In this document: positions 53,155 to 62,227 of the stretch, piece after piece | How the letters are laid out: each line of letters opens with the position of its first letter | How positions within the stretch are numbered: the first letter of the stretch is position 1 | From: Spirochaetaceae bacterium | GTDB lineage: Bacteria > Spirochaetota > Spirochaetia > SZUA-6 > Bin103 | Assembly: GCA_028818385.1 (NCBI GenBank) | Contig: JAPPNY010000122.1 | Location: forward strand, 1 to 64,000 | Direction: 5' to 3' | Length of the DNA stretch: 64,000 nucleotides | Position numbers and translations under genes: made by a program | Notes under the pieces: model-generated | The model's database searches: none | Seen by the model: the letters and a program-made list of their open reading frames with translations, nothing else | Told to the model about the DNA's origin: nothing

Positions 53155-53916
53155 CTGCGGCTGGCCGTGACCGGGCGGCGCTGGCGGACCCGCCGCCGCG
53201 CGCCGCTGTTCGTCAACGTGCTGCCGCACTCGGGCGGCGTGCTGGCGGTGCCGGTCGACCAGGGAGGCGGCCTGCGCAACGGCGACCGCCATCTGCAGCG
53301 CATCCGGATCGACGGCCGGGCGCAGGCGACCTGGGCGCCTCCGGCCAGCACCCTGTGCCTGCCCGGCGCCGGCGAAGACCCCGCTCACCTGCAACTCGTG
53401 GCGACCGTGCGCGGCGCCAGCCACCTGCGCCTGGTGGGCCGGCCGCTGATCCCGTTCGCGGGCGCCGCCGTGGTCCAGTCCACGGTGGTCGGCACCGACC
53501 GCGACAGCGCCTGTCTGCTGCTGGAGTGCGGGTGTCCGGGCCGCAGCCAGATGGGCGAGACGTGGGCGTTCAGGGACCTGGCCTACCACCTGACCGTCCT
53601 CCGCGACGGCGCGGTGGTCTACCGGGAACGCTACCGCCTGCACCCGCCGGCGGTGCCCCTCGGGCCGGCCGGCTTCGGCGCCAGCCTGGGCTGGGCGAGC
53701 TGCGTCGCCGTCGGCGCCCGCGCGGTGGCGGAGCTGGAAGCGCTGCGCCCGGCGCTGGCCGGCACCGGCGTGGTGAGCACGTACGGGCTCATCGCCGACG
53801 ACGTCGCGGTGGCACGCGTGCTGGACCGCGACGGCACCCTGATCAGCAGCATCGCCGATCTGGCCGTCGACGCGTTCCGGAACGGTCAGCCCTCCGGCTG
53901 GGAGCCCGCGGGATAG
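53155..53916 (+). CDS. ureD: Urease accessory protein UreD
   Basis: About 254 residues. Family-like parts are GELRLAVTGRRW, GGGLRNGDRHLQ, VGRPLIPFAGAAVVQST, ECGCPGRSQMGETWAF and VVYRERYRLHP. UreD binds apo-urease during nickel insertion. The first standard in-frame start is GTG 53167, but GELRL before it looks native; CTG 53155 is a possible start. Follows ureG by about 30 bases. Its 3' end overlaps the convergent efflux gene by 31 bases. Confidence 0.85.
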   Translation: MRLAVTGRRWRTRRRAPLFVNVLPHSGGVLAVPVDQGGGLRNGDRHLQRIRIDGRAQATWAPPASTLCLPGAGEDPAHLQLVATVRGASHLRLVGRPLIPFAGAAVVQSTVVGTDRDSACLLLECGCPGRSQMGETWAFRDLAYHLTVLRDGAVVYRERYRLHPPAVPLGPAGFGASLGWASCVAVGARAVAELEALRPALAGTGVVSTYGLIADDVAVARVLDRDGTLISSIADLAVDAFRNGQPSGWEPAG

Positions 53917-54860
53917 ACCGTCTCCTGGTCCTCCGACGGCACGCTGGAGACCGCCCAGCGGACGTCCATGGTGAAGCCGACGTCCAGCGCCAGGTGGCTG
54001 AACTCGCCCGAGAGCTGCTCGAAGATCTCCCGCCTGATCCGGTCGTGCAGACGCACGTCGATGGGCTCGGTGGAGTCCTCCGGCACGATCACGTAGAGGT
54101 GGATGTACAGGTAGCGGCCCACCTCGGTGGTGCGCAGGTGCGTCTCCGAGTGCGGCACCCGCGCGATGACCGATTCGACCAGCGCCGCGATCCGGTCCTG
54201 CACGGCCCGGTCCGGCGCCCTGCCCATGAGCTGCCGCCAGTTGGCGCGAATGGTCTTGATCGGCTGGGGCGCCGCGATGGCGGCGATCGCCAGCATGATC
54301 ACCGGATCGGCGTACGGTGCCCACGCCGACAGACGCGAGTTCTGGATGATCAGCGTCGCCACGAACGCCACGCCGACCGCGCCGGAGATCATCGTGTCGA
54401 TCACGGCGTTCTGGGCGTCCAACTGCACGATCGGGGAGCCCGACTTTCGGCCCAGCTTGCGGAGCACCACCGCCAGCGCGGTCCCTCCGGTCACCGCGAT
54501 CGCGGCGTAGATGATGCCGCCGATGGCGGCCACCTCCTGCCCGCCAGTCATCAGCGCCCGGACCGCCGTCCACACCGCGTAGAGCAGCGCCGTCGTGATC
54601 AGGATCCCCTTGAACAGGTTCAGCATCGGCTCGAACGTCGCGTACCCGAACGGATAGTGCTCGTCCCGCGGCCGCTGCACGAGCTTGGACACGTACAGCG
54701 TCAGCAGTCCGACCACCGCGAAGATCAGCGAGAACAGGCCGTCCAGGAACACCGCCCCCGACCGGCTGGCCAGCGAGATGACGATGCCGATCAGCCCGAA
54801 CGACACGCTCGCCACGATCACGATGACGATCGACCGCTGCTCGATTCTCTCTGCCGTCAT
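53886..54860 (-). CDS. Cation diffusion facilitator family transporter
   Basis: A 324-residue membrane protein with six helices. Helix 2 carries FLDGLFSLIFAV, helix 5 NAVIDTMISGAVG, the metal-binding Asp pair typical of CDF proteins; the C-terminal domain has SETHLRTTEVGRYLYIHLYV. It probably exports Zn, Mn, Fe or Ni with proton exchange. The metal cannot be told. Adjacent to the urease accessory genes only in the convergent sense. Confidence 0.9.
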   Translation of the reverse strand: MTAERIEQRSIVIVIVASVSFGLIGIVISLASRSGAVFLDGLFSLIFAVVGLLTLYVSKLVQRPRDEHYPFGYATFEPMLNLFKGILITTALLYAVWTAVRALMTGGQEVAAIGGIIYAAIAVTGGTALAVVLRKLGRKSGSPIVQLDAQNAVIDTMISGAVGVAFVATLIIQNSRLSAWAPYADPVIMLAIAAIAAPQPIKTIRANWRQLMGRAPDRAVQDRIAALVESVIARVPHSETHLRTTEVGRYLYIHLYVIVPEDSTEPIDVRLHDRIRREIFEQLSGEFSHLALDVGFTMDVRWAVSSVPSEDQETVYPAGSQPEG

Positions 54861-54870
54861 GGGGCCATCC

Positions 54871-56148
54871 TTATCCTGCCGACTTCGGCCTCAGGTCGAG
54901 CGAGTCGTCGAGCTCGCGCTGGTAGGCGTCGACGCGGCCGTCGAGCACGTCCCGGACGCGGACCGGCGCCCCACACGCGCCCGACTCCAGCAGCGCGTAG
55001 TAGGTGGCCACGGCGCTCAGCCCCTGCGCCGCGTCGACCTCCGGCGGCGCGCCACCCCGGATCGCGTCGGCCAACTCCGCGTACTCGACGGCGAGCAGCG
55101 CGGCGTCGGTGACCGGAAACGGCTGGTCGTAGCCGGTCAGCCGCTCCGCGCCGAACAGCGCCGCCGTGTTCGCGTCCAGCCGGAACTCCGGCACCCGATC
55201 CAGCAGCGCCTGGCCTTCGAGCCGCCGGCCGCCGTCGAGGTGCACGGTGATCGGTCCGCCGCTGCGGTCGCCCGGCAGCGTCATCGATCCGGCCGAGCCG
55301 AACACCGCGCGCCCGCCGAACCCGGCGCCGTGACCGGCGTGGTCCTGGATGATGTTGCCGACCACGCCGCTGGCGAAGGTCAGCGTTCCGTAGAGCGCGT
55401 CCTCGGCGGTCGCCTCGAAGTGGGCCGGCGTCTGCCGTTGCCACTGCGCGTAGGCGTTGCCGGGATCGACGGCGTCCTCGCCGGCACCCGCGGCCGGGTT
55501 GCGGCGGACCGGTTCATGCAGCCGGGTCACCGCGTAGGCGGTGTCGATGGGACCCAGCAGGTACTCCAGCACGTCGGCGAAGTGGACGCCGACGTCCAGC
55601 AGGATGCCGCCGTGCTCGCGGCGGTGCCGCCACAGGCTGATCAACATCCGGTCGCCGCCGCCCACGCCGTGCTGGACGATCAGCCGCGGCGTGCCGATCA
55701 CGCCGGAATCCAGCAGCGCACGGGCCAGCCGGCACATCGGGTCGCGGCGGTAGTTCTCGGCCACGCTGAGGATGGCGGAGGATGCCGCCGCCGCGTCGCG
55801 GATCCGCCGGCACGAGGCCACAGTCGGCGCCATCGGCTTCTCGATCAGGACGTGCAGTCCGCGCCGCAGCGCCTCCACCGCCACGACGTGGTGCGTGCGC
55901 GGAATGCTGGTGATGTCCACCGCCTGCACGCCGTGGGCATGCAGGTCCCCGAGCGCCGCCACCACGGCCGGCCGCGTGCCGAAGGCCGCCTCCGCTTCAT
56001 CCGCGAGCGATGCCGCGTTCGCCTCCACCGGGTCGCAGGCGGCGACCAGCTCCAGCGACGAGATCCCCGCGTCGCCCAGTGCGCGGAGCCCCCGCAGGTG
56101 ACGGTGGCCCATGCCGCCGCATCCGACGATCGCCAGTCTTATAGCCAT
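54871..56148 (-). CDS. Gfo/Idh/MocA-family oxidoreductase
   Basis: A 425-residue dehydrogenase. The nucleotide-binding loop is RLAIVGCGGMGHRHLRG, the lysine is in HVLIEKPMAPTV (EKP), and DVGVHFADVLEYLLG gives the catalytic DxxxH-type site. It oxidises a sugar or cyclitol, identity open. ATG 56148 chosen; the gene diverges from the allantoinase gene. Confidence 0.92.
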   Translation of the reverse strand: MAIRLAIVGCGGMGHRHLRGLRALGDAGISSLELVAACDPVEANAASLADEAEAAFGTRPAVVAALGDLHAHGVQAVDITSIPRTHHVVAVEALRRGLHVLIEKPMAPTVASCRRIRDAAAASSAILSVAENYRRDPMCRLARALLDSGVIGTPRLIVQHGVGGGDRMLISLWRHRREHGGILLDVGVHFADVLEYLLGPIDTAYAVTRLHEPVRRNPAAGAGEDAVDPGNAYAQWQRQTPAHFEATAEDALYGTLTFASGVVGNIIQDHAGHGAGFGGRAVFGSAGSMTLPGDRSGGPITVHLDGGRRLEGQALLDRVPEFRLDANTAALFGAERLTGYDQPFPVTDAALLAVEYAELADAIRGGAPPEVDAAQGLSAVATYYALLESGACGAPVRVRDVLDGRVDAYQRELDDSLDLRPKSAG

Positions 56149-56201
56149 GGAACGGCCAGTGTATGTTGCGAGCCGCGTCGTTCGCCAGCATATTGCTCGC
56201 G

Positions 56202-57134
56202 ATGGACGCCGGCTCGACCGAAGCCTATCCCCGCGACCTGTGCGGATACGGGGCCCACCCGCCCCATGCGGCCTGGCCCGCACGCGCGCGGGTGGCCGTG
56301 CAGTTCGTGGTCAACTACGAGGAAGGGGCGGAGAACTCCGTGCTGCACGGCGACGCGGGCTCCGAGTCGTTCCTGTCCGAGATTCTGGGCGCGTTCCCGT
56401 TGCCCGAACGCCACATGAGCATGGAGTCGATCTACGAGTACGGCAGCCGCGTCGGCGTGTGGCGCCTGTTCCGGCTGTTCCGCGAACGGGAGATCCCGAT
56501 CACGGTGTTCGCGGTGGCGATGGCGCTGGAGCGCAACGCGGCGGTCGCCGACGCCGCCATGGACGCCGGTTTCGAGATCTGCAGCCACGGCTATCGCTGG
56601 ATCGACTACCAGGACGTGGCCGAGCCGGTGGAGCGGGAGCACCTGCAGCGCGCCGTCGAGATCATCCGCCGGCTCACCGGCGAGCGGCCGCTCGGCTGGT
56701 ACACGGGACGCACCGGGCCCAACACGCGCCGGCTGGTCGTGGAGGAGGGCGGCTTCCTGTACGACGCCGACGACTACAACGACGACCTGCCGTTCTGGAC
56801 GGTGGTCGCCGGACGGCCGCACCTGGTGGTGCCGTACACGCTGGACGCCAACGACATGCGTTTCGTCACCCCGCAGGGCTTCAACTCCGGCGACCAGTTC
56901 TTCACCTACCTGCGCGACACCTTCGACGTGCTGTACGCGGAGGGGGCCGATACGCCGCGCATGATGTCGGTCGGCCTGCACTGCCGGCTGGTCGGCCGCC
57001 CGGGGCGCTTCGCCGCCCTGCAGCGGTTCGTCGATCACGTGCTCGCGCACGACGCGGTCTGGTGCTGCCGCCGCATCGACATCGCCCGCCACTGGCACGC
57101 GCACCATCCCCATCGAGAGGCTGATCGTGGCTGA
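56202..57134 (+). CDS. puuE: Allantoinase, polysaccharide deacetylase-like (PuuE)
   Basis: About 310 residues. VVNYEEGAENSVLHGDAGSE and EYGSRVGVWRLFRLF are hallmarks of PuuE, a metal-independent allantoinase with the polysaccharide-deacetylase fold; CSHGYRWIDYQ and GWYTGRTGPNTRRLV follow. It opens allantoin to allantoate. ATG 56202 starts MDAGSTEAYPRDLCGYG, the usual N-terminus; ATG 56163 is possible. The next gene starts inside its last codons. Confidence 0.93.
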   Translation: MDAGSTEAYPRDLCGYGAHPPHAAWPARARVAVQFVVNYEEGAENSVLHGDAGSESFLSEILGAFPLPERHMSMESIYEYGSRVGVWRLFRLFREREIPITVFAVAMALERNAAVADAAMDAGFEICSHGYRWIDYQDVAEPVEREHLQRAVEIIRRLTGERPLGWYTGRTGPNTRRLVVEEGGFLYDADDYNDDLPFWTVVAGRPHLVVPYTLDANDMRFVTPQGFNSGDQFFTYLRDTFDVLYAEGADTPRMMSVGLHCRLVGRPGRFAALQRFVDHVLAHDAVWCCRRIDIARHWHAHHPHREADRG

Positions 57135-58143
57135 GACAACGAACGGGGCGGACGACGGTCGGCCGCCTCTGACCACCAACCTGGCCGACGCGCGCTTGGG
57201 CGCCGTCGGGATCTGGTGCACGGACGAGTTCTTCGCGCCCCTGTCGCGGATGCTGGAGCCGGCTGAGCCGGTGTTCATCCCCGACAAGTACGACGACCAC
57301 GGCAAGTGGATGGACGGCTGGGAGTCGCGCCGCCGCCGCGGCGGAGGCCACGACCGCAGCGTCGTGCGTCTTGCGGCTCCCGGCGAGATCCACGCGGTGG
57401 ACATCGACACCCGCCACTTCACCGGCAACTATCCGCCGGCCGCGTCGCTGGAAGCCTGCCTGAGCGACGGCGATCCGGGCGACGACGCCGCTTGGGTCCC
57501 GCTGGTGCCGCCGGCAGCGCTCGGCCCCGACGACCACCACCTGTTTGCAGTCGCCGACCGCAGCACCTGGAGTCACGTGCGGCTCAACCTGCTGCCGGAC
57601 GGCGGCGTGGCGCGCCTGCGCGTGTACGGCCGCCCGCGGCCCGACTGGACCGCCCTGGCGGCGCTGGGCGAGCTCGACCTGGCCTCCGCCGTGCACGGCG
57701 CCGTGGCGATCGCCTGGAACGACGCCCACTACGGCAATCCGGGCAACATGCTCCGGCCCGACCGCGGCCGCGACATGGGCGACGGCTGGGAGACCAGGCG
57801 CCGCCGCGAGCCCGGCCACGACTGGTGCATCATCGCCCTGGCGCATCCCGGCAGCATCGACCGCGTGGTGGTCGACACCGCCCACTTCAAGGGCAACTAC
57901 CCCGACCGCTGCTCCCTGCAAGGAGCGTCACTGCCGGCGGACACCGGTGAGCTGCGCGCCTCGGTGGTGGCGCAGTCGATGTTCTGGCCCGTGCTGCTGG
58001 ACGAGCAGCCGCTGCAGGCCGACCGCGAGCACACCTTCGCGGCCGGCGCCATGAAGAGCCGCGGGCCGGTGTCGCACGTGCGCCTCAACATGTTCCCGGA
58101 CGGCGGCATCAGCCGGCTGCGGCTGTTCGGCACACCGTCCTGA
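57127..58143 (+). CDS. alc: Allantoicase
   Basis: A 338-residue enzyme made of two repeated jelly-roll domains with matching motifs (WMDGWESRRRRGGGHD with MGDGWETRRRREPGHD; IDTRHFTGNYPP with VDTAHFKGNYPD). It cuts allantoate to ureidoglycolate and urea. GTG 57127 overlaps the allantoinase gene by eight bases. The urea released fits the nearby urease accessory genes. Confidence 0.95.
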   Translation: MAETTNGADDGRPPLTTNLADARLGAVGIWCTDEFFAPLSRMLEPAEPVFIPDKYDDHGKWMDGWESRRRRGGGHDRSVVRLAAPGEIHAVDIDTRHFTGNYPPAASLEACLSDGDPGDDAAWVPLVPPAALGPDDHHLFAVADRSTWSHVRLNLLPDGGVARLRVYGRPRPDWTALAALGELDLASAVHGAVAIAWNDAHYGNPGNMLRPDRGRDMGDGWETRRRREPGHDWCIIALAHPGSIDRVVVDTAHFKGNYPDRCSLQGASLPADTGELRASVVAQSMFWPVLLDEQPLQADREHTFAAGAMKSRGPVSHVRLNMFPDGGISRLRLFGTPS

Positions 58144-58170
58144 GGCGGCGGACGGATCGGAGACTCAGCC

Positions 58171-58665
58171 CTGCTGACGCTCACGCCGGAACCGCTCACG
58201 CGGGCGGCCTTCGCGCCGTTCGGGGACGTGATCGATACCGCCGGCGCCGAGCAGCGGATCATCAACGAGGGGACGACGGTGCGCTTCCACGATCTGGCCA
58301 ACGTCGACGTCGCCGACCGCGGCGGGAGGCCGCTCGTCAACGTGTTCCGCGCTCAGCCCTTGCCGCTGCCGCTCACCGTCACCGTGATGGAGCAGCATCC
58401 GCTCGGATCGCAGGCCTTCATCCCGCTCGACCGCGCACCGTTCCTGATCGTGGTCGCGCCGGTCGGCCCGCCGCCGCACGCCGCCGACCTGCGCGCGTTC
58501 GCGAGCGACGGCCGGCAAGGCGTCAACTACGCCAAGGGCGTCTGGCACCACCCCGTGATCGCCTGGCGGCGCCCCACCGACTTCCTGGTCGTCGACCGTG
58601 GCGGCCCCGGTGACAACCTCGTGGAGATCCGCCTCAACGGCGCTCGGCCGCGGCTGAACGTCTGA
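58171..58665 (+). CDS. allA: Ureidoglycolate lyase, apparent CTG start
   Basis: About 164 residues. The homologous N-terminus is [20 protein letters not shown]; later parts are [34 protein letters not shown] and [15 protein letters not shown]. It splits ureidoglycolate to glyoxylate and urea. No ATG, GTG or TTG precedes the conserved N-terminus. CTG 58171 has GGAG eight bases upstream (58159-58162) and is the best candidate; GTG 58228 would remove the first strand. Confidence 0.88.
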   Translation: MLTLTPEPLTRAAFAPFGDVIDTAGAEQRIINEGTTVRFHDLANVDVADRGGRPLVNVFRAQPLPLPLTVTVMEQHPLGSQAFIPLDRAPFLIVVAPVGPPPHAADLRAFASDGRQGVNYAKGVWHHPVIAWRRPTDFLVVDRGGPGDNLVEIRLNGARPRLNV

Positions 58666-59161
58666 CCGCGCGAGCCCAGCACAGGCACTCCTCCACCAGC
58701 TCGCCGCTGCGCGCGTACAGCTCGTGGACGGCATCGTCGATGTGGCGCGAGAGCCTTGGCGGCAGGTCGCCCGGCACCTCGTCGCGGTCCAGGGTAACCG
58801 GCCGCCGCGCCGGCAGCGCCATGACGTCGACCCACAGGTCGCGCCAGCGCAACTCCGCGCGTCCCAGCTCCACGGCGTCGCAGACGTTGAAGTAGGCGCC
58901 GAGCACGGCGGCTCGCCGCGCGCCGCTGCGCCGCATCCACAGGTACAGGTTGTACGGCCGGCCGGCCCAGAAGCAGCCGTAGGAGCGGGTTCCCGCCGGC
59001 AGGAAGACGCCGGCCACGGTCGCGGCATGGCGGATCGTGTACCCCAGGAGCTGCCGCTCCGGTTCGATCGCCAGGAGGTCGCAGGCGAAGGTGACCCGGC
59101 GGCCGTCGGGATAGCGCTTGACCTCCAGGCAGCGTTCGACGCGGGGGGCAGGTCGGGTCAT
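58634..59161 (-). CDS. DUF402 family protein
   Basis: A 175-residue beta-barrel protein of the DUF402 family: [68 protein letters not shown] and [11 protein letters not shown]. Some DUF402 proteins are nucleoside di/triphosphate phosphatases (NtdP-like). Overlaps allA end by 32 bases in convergent orientation. ATG 59161 chosen. Confidence 0.85.
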   Translation of the reverse strand: MTRPAPRVERCLEVKRYPDGRRVTFACDLLAIEPERQLLGYTIRHAATVAGVFLPAGTRSYGCFWAGRPYNLYLWMRRSGARRAAVLGAYFNVCDAVELGRAELRWRDLWVDVMALPARRPVTLDRDEVPGDLPPRLSRHIDDAVHELYARSGELVEECLCWARAVRRSAAAERR

Positions 59162-59209
59162 CGGACTGAGGGAGTCTGAACCATTCGGCCTGACGGCGTA
59201 AGATCGCCC

Positions 59210-60991
59210 ATGCCCGCACCGAACGCATCCGCAGTGCACCGCCCGGTGTCGATGCGCGTCCTGTTCAGCCAGACCCGCCGGGAGAGCCCCGGCGACACCG
59301 AGGTGGCCGGCCACCGGCTGCTGCTGCGCGCCGGTTTCGTGCGCCAGCTCGGCGCCGGACTGTTCAGCTACCTGCCGCTCGCGCAGCGTTCGCTGCGCCG
59401 CATCGAGACCATCCTGCGCGCGGAGATGGACGCGATCGGGGGCCAGGAGATCACCATGCCGGTGGTCAACCCTGCCTCCGTGTGGCAGGCGACCGGGCGC
59501 TGGCACAAGATCGGCGCGGAGATGGCGCGCCTGCAGGACCGGGAGGGGCGCGACCTGGTCCTGGCGATGACCCATGAGGAAGTGATCGCCGCCCTGGTGC
59601 GGGACGAGGTGCGCTCCTACAAGCAGCTCCCACAGCTCCTGTACCACGTCCAGACCAAGTTCCGGGACGACCCGCGGCCGCGCGGCGGGCTGATCAGGGT
59701 GCGCGAGTTCACGATGAAGGACTCCTACAGCCTGGACCGCGACGAGGCCGGCCTGGACCGCCAGTACCGCGCCCACTTCGCCGCCTACCACCGCATCTTT
59801 CGCCGTTGCGGGCTGCCGGTCGTGGACGTCGGCGGCGACGTCGGCATGATGGGCGGCTCGGGCGCGCACGAGTTCATGTACCTGACCCCGATCGGCGAGG
59901 ACTCGATCCTGTCGTGCGATACCTGCGGATACCGCGCCAACCGCCAAGTCGCCCGCTGCCGCAAGCCCGAGCCGGCCCCGGAGCCGCCCGGTGAGCTGGA
60001 GCGGCTGCATACCCCGGGAGCGACCACGATCGAGGAGCTGAGCGAGTTCCTGGGGATCCCCGCGGAACGGACCGCCAAGGCGGTGCTGCTGATGGGCGCG
60101 GGCCTGGGCGAGGGCGGGACGGAACGGCTGGTCTTCGCACTGGTGCGCGGCGACATGGAGGTCAACGAGTTCAAGCTGGCGCAGGCCTCCGGCGCCACGG
60201 GCCTGCGGCCGGCGACGGAGGAGGAGATCCGCGCGGCCGGCACCGTGCCCGGCTACGCCTCACCCGCGGACGTGCGTGGCGCGCTCATCGTGGCCGACGA
60301 CCTGATCCCTGCGACCCCCAACCTGGTCGGCGGCGCCAATGAGCCCGACTACCACGTCCGCAACCTCAACCACGGCCGCGACTTCCACGCCGAGGTGGTC
60401 GCCGACATCGTCAGCGCCGACGCCGGTGCCGGCTGCCCGGACTGCGACGGCGCGCTGGCGCTGTCGCGCGGCGTGGAGGTCGGCAACATCTTCCGGCTGG
60501 GCACCTGGATCAGCGACGCGGTCGGCTGCACCTTCCTGGACGCCGACGGCACCGCGAAGCCGGTGGTGATGGGCTCCTACGGCATCGGCGTGGGCCGGTT
60601 GCTGGCCTGCGTGGCCGAGGAGCATCACGACGAGCACGGCCTGGCCTGGCCGGCCACGGTGTCGCCGTTCGACGTCTACGTGGTCGCCCTGCGCGGCGGC
60701 GAGGAAGGGGCCGCGCACCTCGCCGGCGAACTGGTGGAGCAGGGTTTGGAGGTGCTGCTGGACGACCGGGACGAGCGGCCGGGTGTGAAGTTCAACGACG
60801 CCGACCTGATCGGCGTGCCGATCCGGATGACCGTGAGCGCGCGGACGGTCGCCGACGGTGAGGCCGAGCTGAAGCTGCGCCGCGACGCGAAGCCGGACCG
60901 CGTGCCGTTGCCGAGGGCGGCGGCCGCCGCCATGGAGGCGTGGACAGGCCTCCATGCCGACCTCCAGGAGGAGGACGGCGTACGACCGTAG
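59210..60991 (+). CDS. proS: Prolyl-tRNA synthetase
   Basis: A 593-residue bacterial-type class II synthetase. Motif 1 region includes RLLLRAGFVRQLGAGLFSYL, motif 2 TKFRDDPRPRGGLIRVREF, the INS editing domain lies between about 225 and 400 (TIEELSEFLGIPAERTAKAV), and motif 3 GSYGIGVGRLLACVAEEHHD. C-terminal anticodon-binding domain follows. Charges tRNA-Pro. ATG 59210 chosen, with an in-frame ATG 15 codons later as alternative. Confidence 0.96.
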   Translation: MPAPNASAVHRPVSMRVLFSQTRRESPGDTEVAGHRLLLRAGFVRQLGAGLFSYLPLAQRSLRRIETILRAEMDAIGGQEITMPVVNPASVWQATGRWHKIGAEMARLQDREGRDLVLAMTHEEVIAALVRDEVRSYKQLPQLLYHVQTKFRDDPRPRGGLIRVREFTMKDSYSLDRDEAGLDRQYRAHFAAYHRIFRRCGLPVVDVGGDVGMMGGSGAHEFMYLTPIGEDSILSCDTCGYRANRQVARCRKPEPAPEPPGELERLHTPGATTIEELSEFLGIPAERTAKAVLLMGAGLGEGGTERLVFALVRGDMEVNEFKLAQASGATGLRPATEEEIRAAGTVPGYASPADVRGALIVADDLIPATPNLVGGANEPDYHVRNLNHGRDFHAEVVADIVSADAGAGCPDCDGALALSRGVEVGNIFRLGTWISDAVGCTFLDADGTAKPVVMGSYGIGVGRLLACVAEEHHDEHGLAWPATVSPFDVYVVALRGGEEGAAHLAGELVEQGLEVLLDDRDERPGVKFNDADLIGVPIRMTVSARTVADGEAELKLRRDAKPDRVPLPRAAAAAMEAWTGLHADLQEEDGVRP

Positions 60992-61023
60992 CCAGTATTG
61001 AGGTAAGGCGTTAGGCTACACGG

Positions 61024-61269
61024 GTGAGAGCGACCGTCTCTTCAAAGGGCCAAATCGTGCTGCCGGCGGAGATCCGCCACCATGATGGCATCGAACCGGG
61101 CCAGGAGTTCGAGATCGAGCGCCATGACGCCGGCGTCTATCTTCTCACGGCGCGTGAGCCACCCAAGAATCAGGGACTGGTCGACCTCCTGCTCTCCTGC
61201 CCCGTGAAGGACTGGTTCGTTGCCGTGCCGTCCGAGTCGACTGAGCGCATCGTCCCGCCGGATTGGTGA
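61024..61269 (+). CDS. AbrB/MazE-type antitoxin
   Basis: An 81-residue protein. ATVSSKGQIVLPAEIRHHDG and EPGQEFEIERHDAG form an AbrB swapped-hairpin DNA-binding domain. The rest (DWFVAVPSEST) likely contacts the toxin. GTG start. The PIN gene begins eight bases after its stop. It probably represses the operon. Confidence 0.88.
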   Translation: MRATVSSKGQIVLPAEIRHHDGIEPGQEFEIERHDAGVYLLTAREPPKNQGLVDLLLSCPVKDWFVAVPSESTERIVPPDW

Positions 61270-61276
61270 ACGCCCG

Positions 61277-61735
61277 ATGGCGAGGTTCCTGGCGGACGCC
61301 AACGTGCTGTCGGAAGCAACCAAGTCCACGCCCGATCTCGTCGTAGTCGACTGGTTGCGGCGGAACGAGCGCCTGCTGACGGTCGATCCTGTGATACTCG
61401 GCGAGATCCGCTTCGGCATCCTCCTGTTGCCGGACGGACGGCGGCGCCGGAAGCTCGAGGACTGGTTCAACAAGGTGGTGCGGCGGATCGAGTGCTTGGC
61501 GTGGGATGCCCGTACCGGCGGGCGCTGGGCGGATTTACTGGCGCAGACGCGCCGCGCCGGCCGCACCATGGCGGTACGGGACAGCCTCATCGCATCCACG
61601 GCTTTGACGTATTCGCTCACGTTGGCCACGCGCAACGTCCACGACTTCGCCGAGTGCGGCCTCACCTTGGTGAATCCGTTTGACTCGACACCCGCGCAAC
61701 AGCCCGCTCCATCAGAGCAGCAAAGTCCTTCCTGA
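61277..61735 (+). CDS. VapC/FitB-type PIN-domain toxin
   Basis: A 152-residue PIN protein. Active-site pieces are FLADANVLSEATKSTPD, VILGEIRFGILLLPDG, VRDSLIASTALTYSL and LATRNVHDF, with all acidic positions. FitB-like toxins pair with AbrB antitoxins, as here. ATG 61277 chosen because residues before it are the shadow of the antitoxin. Confidence 0.9.
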   Translation: MARFLADANVLSEATKSTPDLVVVDWLRRNERLLTVDPVILGEIRFGILLLPDGRRRRKLEDWFNKVVRRIECLAWDARTGGRWADLLAQTRRAGRTMAVRDSLIASTALTYSLTLATRNVHDFAECGLTLVNPFDSTPAQQPAPSEQQSPS

Positions 61736-61753
61736 GTCGAGGCTGTATCGCGG

Positions 61754-62227
61754 CTATTCGCCCCGGACCAGCTCCACCGCGTTGCCGACCGCGACCGTGC
61801 CGCCGGCGACCACCGTGCAGGTGGCGCCGGCGCGCCAGTCCGGCTCCAGGGCACGCCGCAGGCCTGAGCGTTGCCGGTCCATGATCCCGCACGGCTGCGT
61901 CTCACCGGTGACCCGCAGGCGGACCGCGCCGATGCGCAGCTCGCAGCCGGTGGTGGCGAGCAGGTCGATGCCCGTGACCAGCAGGTTGGCGCGCCGCGCC
62001 GTCCACGGCACCTCCTGACCAAGCTCCGCGCACGCCGACTGCCAAGCGTCGCGGTCGACCACGGTGACCTCGCGCGCCGGCGAACGGCCGGGCACGTCGC
62101 CGACCACGCCGACGCCGGGCCGCAACTCCGCCGCCTCGTGCTCGACCATCGGCGCACCGGGGGTGGGGTGGGTGGCGATCGCCGCCACCGTGCCGGTGAT
62201 CGCGGCCGTGCCGTCGATCACGGCCAT
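61754..62227 (-). CDS. MOSC-domain protein
   Basis: A 157-residue MOSC domain: VVGDVPGRSPAREVTVVDRD, VPWTARRANLLVTGIDL, GAVRLRVTGETQPCGIMD with the conserved cysteine, and GNAVELVRGE. MOSC proteins handle molybdenum-cofactor sulfur or iron-sulfur related chemistry. It overlaps the purM stop by ten bases. Confidence 0.85.
   Translation of the reverse strand: MAVIDGTAAITGTVAAIATHPTPGAPMVEHEAAELRPGVGVVGDVPGRSPAREVTVVDRDAWQSACAELGQEVPWTARRANLLVTGIDLLATTGCELRIGAVRLRVTGETQPCGIMDRQRSGLRRALEPDWRAGATCTVVAGGTVAVGNAVELVRGE

Noticed and set aside
59162..60010. Leftward extension of the DUF402 frame through proS
   Set aside because: Antisense of proS; the DUF402 homology begins at 59161.
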